Assembly (NCBI GenBank): GCA_025360985.1
Contig: JANYBA010000267.1
Span: 1 to 8,212 of the forward strand
Source of the DNA: Gammaproteobacteria bacterium
Lineage (GTDB): Bacteria > Pseudomonadota > Gammaproteobacteria > Xanthomonadales > Xanthomonadaceae
Direction: 5' to 3'
DNA length: 8,212 bases
A program made the translations under genes and the position numbers. This document shows positions 1 to 6,063 of this stretch, one piece after another (the stretch's first letter is position 1; each line of letters begins with the position of its first letter). The notes under the pieces are model-generated. The model searched no databases. It had not been told where the DNA came from and saw nothing but the letters and a program-made list of their open reading frames with translations.

Positions 1-1062
1 GAAGTGAAGATGAACTACCTGGCGTCGCCGCCACTCGTGGTCGCCTACGCGCTGGCCGGCACGGTCGACATCGACCTCGACAAGGATTCGCTCGGCACCG
101 ACAGCGACGGCCAGCCGGTCTACCTGCGCGACATCTGGCCCAGCAGCAAGGAAATCAGCGACACCATCATCGCTTCGATCGGCCCGGACATGTTCAGGAA
201 GAACTACGCCGACGTATTCAAGGGCGACTCGCGCTGGAACCTGATCGCTTCGCCGGACGGCGAGAGCTACCAGTGGGGCGCGGATTCGACCTACATCAAG
301 AACCCGCCCTACTTCGATGGCATGTCGATGCGCGTCGGTACCATCGACGACATCCACGGCGCGCGCCTGCTCGGCCTGTTCGGCGATTCGATCACCACCG
401 ACCACATTTCCCCGGCCGGCAACATCAAGGCCAGCTCACCGGCCGGCAAGTTCCTGCAAGCGCGCGGCGTCGCCCCGGCCGACTTCAACTCCTATGGCTC
501 GCGGCGCGGCAACGACGACGTGATGGTGCGCGGCACCTTCGCCAATATCCGCATCAAGAACCTGATGCTCGGCGGCGAAGAAGGCGGCAATACCCTGCAC
601 TTCCCTGATGGCGAGAAGCTGGCGATCTACGACGCCGCCATGAAGTACAAGGCCGAAGGCGTGCCGCTGGTGGTGGTTGCCGGCAAGGAATACGGCACCG
701 GCTCCTCGCGCGACTGGGCCGCCAAGGGCACGAACCTGCTCGGCGTGAAGGCCGTGATTGCCGAGAGCTTCGAACGCATCCATCGCTCCAACCTGGTCGG
801 CATGGGCGTGCTGCCGCTGCAGTTCCTGGCCGGCCAGAACGCCGTTTCGTTGGACTTCAAAGGCGACGAGGTGTATTCGATCACCGGGCTCAAGGATGGC
901 GCAGGCAAGGTCGCGGATGTGATCGCGAAGAAATCCGATGGCAGCGAAATCCGCTTCCAGGCACAGGTGCTGCTGCTGACGCCGAAGGAAGTCGAGTACT
1001 TCCGCCACGGTGGCATCCTGCACTACGTATTGCGGCAGCTGGCGGGCAAGAAGGCCGCGTAA
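1..1062 (+). CDS. acnA: Aconitate hydratase, AcnA/RpfA type (3' part, truncated by window start)
   Basis: Aconitase interconverts citrate and isocitrate through cis-aconitate in the cytoplasmic TCA cycle, using a [4Fe-4S] cluster. The frame is open from base 1 (Glu-Val-Lys-Met-Asn-Tyr-Leu-Ala-Ser) to TAA at 1060-1062. This gives 353 residues, against roughly 900 for the AcnA/IRP family, so the start, the cluster cysteines and most of domains 1-3 lie upstream. Visible are the end of the catalytic core ([13 protein letters not shown], then DIWPS), the linker, and the swivelling domain 4 with [14 protein letters not shown] (about 382-423), [16 protein letters not shown], and the substrate-binding [12 protein letters not shown] (694-729), followed by [25 protein letters not shown] sequence. 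These match AcnA rather than AcnB, which has a different domain order, and fit AcnA better than AcnD. The Xanthomonas homologue is RpfA, named for effects on virulence factors. A palindromic repeat follows 11 bp after the stop. Identity is secure; any regulatory role is inferred only from the homologue. Confidence 0.96.
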   Translation, partial: EVKMNYLASPPLVVAYALAGTVDIDLDKDSLGTDSDGQPVYLRDIWPSSKEISDTIIASIGPDMFRKNYADVFKGDSRWNLIASPDGESYQWGADSTYIKNPPYFDGMSMRVGTIDDIHGARLLGLFGDSITTDHISPAGNIKASSPAGKFLQARGVAPADFNSYGSRRGNDDVMVRGTFANIRIKNLMLGGEEGGNTLHFPDGEKLAIYDAAMKYKAEGVPLVVVAGKEYGTGSSRDWAAKGTNLLGVKAVIAESFERIHRSNLVGMGVLPLQFLAGQNAVSLDFKGDEVYSITGLKDGAGKVADVIAKKSDGSEIRFQAQVLLLTPKEVEYFRHGGILHYVLRQLAGKKAA

Positions 1063-1073
1063 TTCGCTCCATC

Positions 1074-1136
1074 GTGGGAGGGGCTTTAGCCCCGACGTCT
1101 TTGGCGGCGCGAAGTCGGGGCTGAAGCCCCTCCCAC
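1074..1136. repeat. Long palindromic intergenic repeat (REP-like) after acnA
   Basis: Two 23-base arms, 1074-1096 (starts GTGGGAGGGGC, ends GCCCCGAC) and 1114-1136, are reverse complements except for one position (CTTTAGCC on the left against CTGAAGCC on the right). A 17-base spacer separates them. Transcribed, this would form a very stable hairpin 11 bp after the acnA stop. It has no T-run after it on the plus strand, so it is not a classic intrinsic terminator, though it could protect mRNA 3' ends or slow read-through. The GGGGCTTCAGCCCC core preceded by GTGGGAG resembles the dispersed repeat common in Xanthomonadales genomes; that family assignment is from memory and was not checked by search. 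Confidence 0.85.
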
Positions 1137-1137
1137 A

Positions 1138-1158
1138 AAAGCTGGCTCCTACAGCTTT
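1138..1158 (-). repeat. Short hairpin at the 3' end of the lipoprotein gene, possible weak terminator
   Basis: AAAGCTG at 1138-1144 and CAGCTTT at 1152-1158 are perfect 7-base inverted repeats around a 7-base loop. Read on the minus strand, the motif is AAAGCTG-TAGGAGC-CAGCTTT followed by one more T. The TAG stop of the lipoprotein gene (1151-1149) lies in the loop, and the last Leu codon is inside the stem. The four-T run at the stem's 3' edge gives a possible weak Rho-independent terminator for the minus strand, but the stem is short and half A/T. The TGTAGGAGC segment resembles the first bases of the dispersed Xanthomonadales repeat whose palindromic core adjoins at 1074-1136, so the two may be one composite element. 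Confidence 0.55.
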
Positions 1159-1625
1159 GGCTTCCACGACGCGGAGATGAGCTTCCAATCGCTGCCATCC
1201 ATCCGCCAGCCGGTTTCCACGTCGTAAACCTGGGCGCGATCAGGCAACCAGCCGGCGCCGCCGCTGGCGCCCAGCGTAAAAGAGACACGGGCGCGGTCTC
1301 CGGTAATCGCAATGGTCAGCGGGCCGAGCGTCGTGCCGAGTTCCCGGTTCTGCAAGCCGATCACGGTCAGGTACTGACGGAACTGCTTCTGGTCCATGCC
1401 CTCCTGGCCGACGAAATCCTCGGCCACCGAGTCCATGACGTCGGACACACGATGCTCTTCACCCGCCTTCTGCATCGCTGCGATCGTCTCGCGCAGGGCT
1501 TGCTCCGGCGGCGCGTGGTGGCAACCCGCGCAGAGCAACAACACCACCAGTGCGGCCCCGAAAAGGCCCGCCTGGCGCGGCTTGCCAGCCTCCGGGGCCT
1601 GTGCTCCAATCAAGCGCATGAACAT
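1149..1625 (-). CDS. Small lipoprotein with NTF2/SnoaL-like domain, function unknown
   Basis: 158 residues. After an 18-residue N-terminal stretch with K15 and R17 comes a hydrophobic segment (about 20-31, [12 protein letters not shown]) and CAGC, with the lipidated cysteine at position 35. The -3 residue is Cys rather than the usual Leu, but the signal II pattern is otherwise good. The +2 residue is His, not Asp, so outer-membrane sorting is expected. The mature part has an amphipathic helix ([29 protein letters not shown]), then strands ending in [18 protein letters not shown]. That layout, helix then 'A.V....G WR..G..WKL....', is the NTF2/SnoaL cone-fold pattern. The start at 1625 is supported by AAGGA at 1636-1632, 6 nt upstream; an in-frame ATG at 1619 is the alternative. 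The gene is divergent from fadD and overlaps its start by 8 bp. The substrate is unknown, and I do not recognise a named gene. Confidence 0.82.
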   Translation of the reverse strand: MFMRLIGAQAPEAGKPRQAGLFGAALVVLLLCAGCHHAPPEQALRETIAAMQKAGEEHRVSDVMDSVAEDFVGQEGMDQKQFRQYLTVIGLQNRELGTTLGPLTIAITGDRARVSFTLGASGGAGWLPDRAQVYDVETGWRMDGSDWKLISASWKPKL

Positions 1626-3300
1626 AGAACGTCCTTGGCTGGCGAGTTATCCGTCGAGCGTGCCGGCAACGATCAATCTAGACGAATTTCCGTCGATCGT
1701 CTCGGTCCTGGCCCAATCCTGCGAGCACTACCGCGACAACCCGGCCTTCGCCAATTTCGGCAAGACCCTGACCTACGAGGAAGTCGATCGGCTCAGCGCC
1801 CGCTTCGCCAACTACCTGCTGCACGAGCTCAAGCTCAAGAAGGGCGATCGCGTCGCGTTGATGATGCCCAACGTCCTCCAGTACCCGGTGGCGATATTCG
1901 GCGTACTGCGCGCCGGCCTGACCGTGGTCAACACCAACCCGATGTACACGCCGCGGGAGTTGAAGCACCAGCTCAATGATTCCGGCACCGTCGTGATCGT
2001 GGTGATGGAGATGTTCGCGTCGGCGCTCGCCGAGATCGTCGCGGAGACCAAGGTCAAGCAGGTAGTAACCACCTGCGTCGGCGACCTGCTCGGTTTCCCG
2101 AAGGGGCCACTGGTCAACTTCACGATGAAGTACGTGAAGAAGCTGGTGCCCGATTTCCACTTGCCGGGCGCCATCGGCTTTCGCCAGGCGCTGGCGCTGG
2201 GCGAACGCCACGCCACGCCCGTCATCGATATCCGTCCCGAAGACATCGCCTTCCTGCAATACACCGGCGGCACCACCGGCGTCGCCAAGGGCGCGATGCT
2301 GACCCATCGCAACCTGGTCGCCAATATGCAACAGGCATCCGCGTGGATCGGCAAGGACTGCGTGCCCGGCAAGGAAGTCATCATCACGGCGTTGCCGCTC
2401 TATCACATCTTCGCCCTGACCTCGAACTGCCTGGTGTTCATGAAGTTCGGCGGCCTCAATTACCTGATTACCAATCCGCGCGACATGCCCGGCTTCGTCA
2501 AGGAACTCAAGGCGAGCAAGCTCACCGCGATCACCGGCGTCAACACTCTGTTCAACGGCCTGCTCAATACGCCCGGCTTCGACAAAGTGGATTTTTCCCA
2601 CCTGCACCTGACGCTCGGTGGCGGCACCGCCGTTCAGCGCACGGTCGCCGAGCGCTGGAAGAAAGTTACCGGCGTGACCCTGGTCGAAGCCTATGGCCTG
2701 ACCGAGACATCGCCGGCGTGCTGCATGAATCCCCTGGACCTCGCCGACTACAACGGCTCGATCGGCTTGCCGATACCGTTGACGGTCTGCGTGCTCAAGG
2801 ACGAAAACGGCCACGTCATGCCGGTTGGCGAAGCCGGCGAACTTTGCGTCAAGGGCCCGCAGGTCATGGCCGGATACTGGCAGCGTCCCGAGGAAACCGC
2901 CCAGGTGATCGACGCCGACGGCTGGCTGCACACCGGCGATATCGCCAAGATGGACGAAAAGGGCTTCTTCTTTATCGTGGACCGCAAAAAGGACATGATC
3001 CTGGTCTCGGGCTTCAACGTCTATCCGAACGAGATCGAAGACGTGATCGCGATGATGCCGGGCGTGCTCGAAGTCGCCGCGGTTGGCGTGCCGGACGAGA
3101 AATCCGGCGAAGCGGTCAAGGTCGTGATCGTGCGCAAGGACCCGGCGCTCACCGCCGAAGCGGTCAAGGCCTTCTGCCGGGAAAACCTGACCGGCTACAA
3201 GCTGCCGAAAGTGGTCGAGTTCCGCACCGAGCTGCCGAAGTCGAACGTCGGCAAGATCCTCCGCCGCGAATTGCGCGAAGCGCCGAAGCCGGTGAATTGA
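1618..3300 (+). CDS. fadD: Long-chain fatty-acid--CoA ligase (FadD/RpfB type)
   Basis: This acyl-adenylate-forming enzyme activates free fatty acids with ATP and CoA for beta-oxidation and lipid recycling; it is usually associated with the inner membrane. The product is 560 residues, close to E. coli FadD (561). The AMP-binding P-loop [11 protein letters not shown] begins at Y215. A later adenylation motif contains YGLTETSP. The fatty-acyl-CoA synthetase signature runs from about D434 (DGWLHTGD) through [22 protein letters not shown]. The C-terminal catalytic lysine is K546 in [11 protein letters not shown]. The start at 1618 ([16 protein letters not shown]) matches the family N-terminus; the open frame back to 1396 encodes lipoprotein antisense sequence and is not used. 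No strong Shine-Dalgarno site is visible, so its promoter and leader must lie in the divergent lipoprotein gene. The Xanthomonas homologue RpfB also recycles DSF-family fatty acids. The enzyme class is secure; a DSF-linked role here is inference. Confidence 0.95.
   Translation: MNIERPWLASYPSSVPATINLDEFPSIVSVLAQSCEHYRDNPAFANFGKTLTYEEVDRLSARFANYLLHELKLKKGDRVALMMPNVLQYPVAIFGVLRAGLTVVNTNPMYTPRELKHQLNDSGTVVIVVMEMFASALAEIVAETKVKQVVTTCVGDLLGFPKGPLVNFTMKYVKKLVPDFHLPGAIGFRQALALGERHATPVIDIRPEDIAFLQYTGGTTGVAKGAMLTHRNLVANMQQASAWIGKDCVPGKEVIITALPLYHIFALTSNCLVFMKFGGLNYLITNPRDMPGFVKELKASKLTAITGVNTLFNGLLNTPGFDKVDFSHLHLTLGGGTAVQRTVAERWKKVTGVTLVEAYGLTETSPACCMNPLDLADYNGSIGLPIPLTVCVLKDENGHVMPVGEAGELCVKGPQVMAGYWQRPEETAQVIDADGWLHTGDIAKMDEKGFFFIVDRKKDMILVSGFNVYPNEIEDVIAMMPGVLEVAAVGVPDEKSGEAVKVVIVRKDPALTAEAVKAFCRENLTGYKLPKVVEFRTELPKSNVGKILRRELREAPKPVN
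1632..1636 (-). promoter_or_regulatory. Shine-Dalgarno site of the lipoprotein gene
   Basis: AAGGA on the minus strand with a 6-nt spacer (CGTTCT) to the ATG at 1625-1623. It decides in favour of the 1625 start over the second in-frame ATG at 1619-1617, for which the spacing would be 12 nt. The site lies inside the first codons of fadD on the other strand (1618 onward). Confidence 0.6.
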
Positions 3301-3307
3301 TGGCGTT

Positions 3308-3408
3308 ATTCCCCTCTCCCTCCGGGAGAGGGGTTGGGTGAGGGTACGGTCCGCCGCGAACCCTCATCCGGCGCTCCGCGCCACCTTCTCCCAATGGGAG
3401 AAGGGAAT
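3308..3408. repeat. Composite palindromic repeat between convergent fadD and lysS
   Basis: Nested inverted repeats fill the gap between the two stop codons. Hairpin A is CCCCTCTCCC at 3311-3320 with GGGAGAGGGG at 3324-3333 (perfect, 3-base loop). Hairpin B is CCTTCTCCC at 3384-3392 with GGGAGAAGG at 3396-3404 (perfect, 3-base loop). The whole element is itself palindromic: 3308-3320 pairs with 3396-3408 with one mismatch, and 3336-3344 (GGGTGAGGG) pairs with 3361-3369 with one G-T. A small hairpin GGCGC-TCC-GCGCC lies at 3370-3382. It is therefore one large inverted-repeat unit able to fold as a cruciform or as two local hairpins. No T-run follows on either strand, so intrinsic termination is not canonical, though it may act as a bidirectional 3' boundary. 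The pattern resembles a dispersed repeat family of Xanthomonadales (from memory, unsearched). Confidence 0.85.
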
Positions 3409-3410
3409 AG

Positions 3411-4919
3411 TTATTGCGCGGGTTTCATGTAGGGAAACAGCAACACATCGCGAATCGACGCCGAATCGGTCAGCAGCATGACAAGCCGGTCGATGCCGAC
3501 GCCCAGGCCGCCGGTCGGCGGCAGGCCCACTTCCAGCGCGCGGATGTAATCGGCGTCGAAATGCATGGCTTCGTCGTCGCCGCCTTCCTTGGCCTCGACC
3601 TGGGCCTGGAACCGCGCCGCCTGGTCTTCGGCATCGTTGAGTTCGGAAAATCCGTTCGCCAATTCCCGGCCGCCGATAAACAACTCGAAGCGATCTGTGG
3701 TCTCCGGGTCGCCGTCGTTGGCGCGCGCAAGCGGACTGACTTCGGTCGGATGCTGGGTGATGAAGGTCGGCTGGATCAGCGTGTGTTCGACCGTCTTCTC
3801 GAATGTCTCCAGCAGCAGCTTGCCCCAGCCATAAGCTTTCTTGACGTGGACGCCGAGTCGTTGCGCGTGGCCGCGCATCGCATCAAGATCGCGCAACTGG
3901 TCGGGCCGGATTTCCGGGTTGTGCTCGAGCACGGCGTCGATCATCGACCAGCGCCGGAACGGCGGGCCGATGTCGATCACGTGGCCTTCCCATTGCAGGG
4001 ACGTCGTGCCCAACACGGACTTGGCGACGTCGCGGATCACGCCCTCGGTCAGGTCCATGATTTCGTTGTAGGTGGCGTAGGCCTCGTACAACTCGAGCAT
4101 GGTGAATTCCGGGTTGTGCCGGGTCGACACGCCCTCGTTGCGGAAATTGCGGTTGATCTCGTACACGCGTTCCAGGCCGCCGACGGTCAGTCGCTTCAAG
4201 TAAAGCTCGGGCGCGACCCGCAGGTAGAGGTCGAGGTCGAGCGCGTTGTGGTGGGTGGCGAACGGCTTGGCGACGGCGCCGCCAGGGATGTAATGCATCA
4301 TCGGCGTTTCGACTTCCAGGAAGCGCCGGGCGTCGAGCCAGCCGCGCATCGCCGAGATGATCTTCGAACGCTTGACGAATACCTCGCGCGCTTCCGGATT
4401 GACGATCAGGTCGACGTAACGCTGGCGATAACGCTGCTCGACATCGGACAGGCCATGGAACTTGTCCGGCAGCGGCCGCAGCGACTTGGTCAGCAAGCGC
4501 AGCGTGCCGGCCTTGACCGACAGCTCGCCGGTGCGCGTCCGGGTCAGGGTGCCGCTGCAACCGACGATATCGCCGATGTCCCAGCCCTTGAACGCATCGT
4601 AGCTGGCGCCGAGGTCGTTCGAGCTAAGGTACAACTGGATGCGCCCACTCATGTCCTGGATCTGGACAAAGCTGGCCTTGCCCATGACCCGCTTGAGCAG
4701 CATGCGGCCGGCGATCTGCACGTGCCGCGGCGTCTGCTCGAGTGCTTCCGCGGTCCATTTGTCCTTGTCGGCGAATTCGTCCTGGAGGTCCTGCGCGTAG
4801 TCGATGCGCCGAAAATCGTTCGGGAAGGCGATGCCCTGGGCCCGGATGGCCCGGAGCTTGGCGCGGCGCTCGGCGATAAGCTGGTTTTCGTCGGCGGGAG
4901 GCGGAGTCGGTTCGGTCAT
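3411..4919 (-). CDS. lysS: Lysyl-tRNA synthetase, class II
   Basis: LysRS charges tRNA-Lys with lysine in the cytoplasm using ATP. The product is 502 residues, against 505 for E. coli LysS. A charged N-terminal helix is followed by an OB-fold anticodon-binding domain (about 65-150, with [26 protein letters not shown] sequence, given here in part). The class II catalytic core shows motif 1 around 185-208 (ending FLEVETPMM), motif 2 at about 254-281 ([11 protein letters not shown], then [15 protein letters not shown]), and motif 3 near 471-481 ([11 protein letters not shown]). Lysine-site sequences [18 protein letters not shown] are present. The ATG at 4919 has AGGGA 7 nt upstream. It is the last gene of the recJ-prfB-lysS run, 10 nt after prfB and in E. 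coli order, and its 3' end meets fadD convergently across a palindromic repeat. No key residue appears missing. Confidence 0.98.
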   Translation of the reverse strand: MTEPTPPPADENQLIAERRAKLRAIRAQGIAFPNDFRRIDYAQDLQDEFADKDKWTAEALEQTPRHVQIAGRMLLKRVMGKASFVQIQDMSGRIQLYLSSNDLGASYDAFKGWDIGDIVGCSGTLTRTRTGELSVKAGTLRLLTKSLRPLPDKFHGLSDVEQRYRQRYVDLIVNPEAREVFVKRSKIISAMRGWLDARRFLEVETPMMHYIPGGAVAKPFATHHNALDLDLYLRVAPELYLKRLTVGGLERVYEINRNFRNEGVSTRHNPEFTMLELYEAYATYNEIMDLTEGVIRDVAKSVLGTTSLQWEGHVIDIGPPFRRWSMIDAVLEHNPEIRPDQLRDLDAMRGHAQRLGVHVKKAYGWGKLLLETFEKTVEHTLIQPTFITQHPTEVSPLARANDGDPETTDRFELFIGGRELANGFSELNDAEDQAARFQAQVEAKEGGDDEAMHFDADYIRALEVGLPPTGGLGVGIDRLVMLLTDSASIRDVLLFPYMKPAQ

Positions 4920-4926
4920 TTCTCGA

Positions 4927-4931
4927 TCCCT
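4927..4931 (-). promoter_or_regulatory. lysS Shine-Dalgarno site overlapping the prfB stop codon
   Basis: On the minus strand the sequence TAGGGATCGAGAAATG carries the prfB stop TAG (4932-4930), AGGGA (4931-4927) and the lysS ATG (4919-4917). The spacer is 7 nt. Because ribosomes ending prfB sit on the lysS ribosome-binding site, coupled translation is likely (inference). Confidence 0.65.
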
Positions 4932-6055
4932 AGGCGGCGTCGGCGCGCTTGGCGCCGGCCTGCAGGCCGGACTTCAGGCTGGCCTCGACGAATTCGTCGA
5001 GGTCGCCGTCGAGCACTTTCTGCGTATCGGTGCGCTCGACGCCGGTGCGCAGGTCCTTGATCCGGCTCTGGTCGAGCACGTAGCTGCGGATCTGGCTGCC
5101 CCAGCCGATGTCGGACTTGGTCGCCTCGAGCGCATTCTTTTCGGCATTACGCTTCTGCACTTCCAGTTCGTACAACTTCGCCTTCAGCATCTTCATCGCG
5201 GTGTCGCGGTTCTGGTGCTGGCTGCGCCCGGTCTGGCAGGCGACGACGGTATTGGTCGGAATGTGGGTAATGCGCACCGCCGACTCGGTCTTGTTGACGT
5301 GCTGGCCGCCGGCGCCGGAGGAACGGTAGACATCGGTCCTGAGGTCGGCCGGATTGATCTCGATGTCGATGTTGTCGTCGACCTCCGGCGCCACGAACAC
5401 CGAGGTGAAGCTGGTGTGCCGGCGGTTGTCGGAGTCGAACGGCGACTTGCGCACGAGACGGTGCACGCCGATCTCGGTCTTGAGCCAGCCGTAGGCGTAA
5501 TCGCCTTCGACGCGGAAGGTCGCCGACTTGATGCCTGCGACATCGCCGGCGCTGGCTTCCATCAACTCGGTCTTCCAGTCACGGTTCTCGCAGAAACGCA
5601 GGTACATGCGCAACAGCATTTCCGCCCAGTCCTGCGCCTCGGTGCCGCCGGCGCCGGCCTGGATGTCGACGAAGCAATTGGCGGAATCGAGTTCGCCCGA
5701 GAACATGCGCCGGAACTCCAGCGCCTCGACCCGGGCGGCGATTTTCTCGACATCGGCGACGACGGAATTGACGGTGCCTTCGTCGTCGTCCATTTCCGCG
5801 AGGTCGAGCAGCTCGGCGGCGTCGACCAGGCCATCGGTATTGGCGCGCGTCTCGCTGACGATCCGGTCGAGGGTGGCGCGCTCCTTGCCCAGGGCCTGCG
5901 CGCGTTCGGGTTCGTTCCAGATGGCCGGGTTCTCGAGTTCCCGGCCGACTTCTTCGAGCCGTTCTACCTTGGCATCGAAGTCAAAGATACCCCCGAAGCG
6001 AATCCAGCCGGCCCTTGAGGTCGGCGATGCGCTGGCGGATGAGAGCGAGTTCCAT
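4930..6055 (-). CDS. prfB: Peptide chain release factor 2 (RF2), with programmed +1 frameshift
   Basis: RF2 recognises UGA and UAA in the ribosomal A site and triggers peptide release. The first segment (6055-5984) codes 24 residues, [20 protein letters not shown] then RGYL, and runs into in-frame UGA at 5983-5981. Skipping U5983 continues as GAC-TTC-GAT ([11 protein letters not shown]) to TAG at 4930, giving 374 residues in all (E. coli 365). Codon-recognition motif SPF is at about 204-206 and catalytic GGQ at about 249-251 in [18 protein letters not shown]. The residue three before the GGQ-adjacent Ala is Ser, where E. coli K-12 carries its unusual Thr246. The start ATG lies 8 nt after the recJ stop with only a weak AGAAG upstream, suggesting coupled translation. 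A caller that ignores the shift would start at the internal ATG at 5793 and lose about 87 residues of the N-terminal domain. Confidence 0.97.
5980..5995 (-). promoter_or_regulatory. RF2 autoregulatory programmed +1 frameshift site
   Basis: The minus strand reads CGGGGGTATCTTTGAC. Codons are CGG GGG TAT CTT, then in-frame TGA (5983-5981), then C. The internal Shine-Dalgarno-like GGGGG (5994-5990) lies 3 nt before the CUU slip codon, as in E. coli prfB (AGGGGGTATCTTTGAC); only the leading A is changed to C. In the known mechanism low RF2 leaves the ribosome paused at UGA with peptidyl-tRNA-Leu on CUU, which slips +1 to UUU so that GAC is read next. High RF2 terminates there and gives a 24-residue peptide. 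Confidence 0.96.
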
Positions 6056-6063
6056 GGCGGCTT

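Noticed and set aside
1063..1148. CRISPR or small RNA gene in the acnA-lipoprotein gap
   Set aside because: There is one long inverted repeat, with no direct repeats and spacers, and no promoter-like elements; a dispersed palindromic repeat explains it.
436..1188. 250-codon minus-strand open frame opposite acnA, crossing the palindromic repeat
   Set aside because: It is antisense to the conserved aconitase swivel domain, and its N-terminus is encoded by the repeat.
1396..1617. 74-residue N-terminal extension of FadD
   Set aside because: The FadD family begins near [12 protein letters not shown], as here at 1618. The extension is the reverse complement of the lipoprotein gene.
1678..2931. 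417-codon minus-strand open frame opposite fadD
   Set aside because: It lies wholly inside the well-supported FadD frame, and its His/Gly/Gln/Asp-rich composition is typical of antisense translation.
3301..3410. Remnant of rpfF or rpfG coding sequence in the fadD-lysS gap
   Set aside because: The 110 bp are almost wholly accounted for by inverted repeats; no fragment of a crotonase or HD-GYP protein can be read in any frame.
3414..5060. 548-codon open frame on the plus strand, antisense to lysS and the end of prfB
   Set aside because: It has no recognisable family and is composed of the reverse complement of conserved LysRS and RF2 codons. Long antisense frames are expected in G+C-rich DNA.
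4930..5793. Short RF2 starting at the internal ATG at 5793
   Set aside because: Conserved RF2 sequence continues upstream in the same frame to the canonical +1 frameshift site and the true ATG at 6055.
5981..5983. In-frame TGA in prfB as a sequencing error or pseudogene
   Set aside because: The surrounding CGGGGGTATCTTTGAC is the known programmed frameshift signal, so the stop is functional.
4804..6018. 404-codon plus-strand open frame antisense to prfB
   Set aside because: Shadow of RF2 coding sequence, with low-complexity Gly/Ala/Val/Asp composition and no domain.
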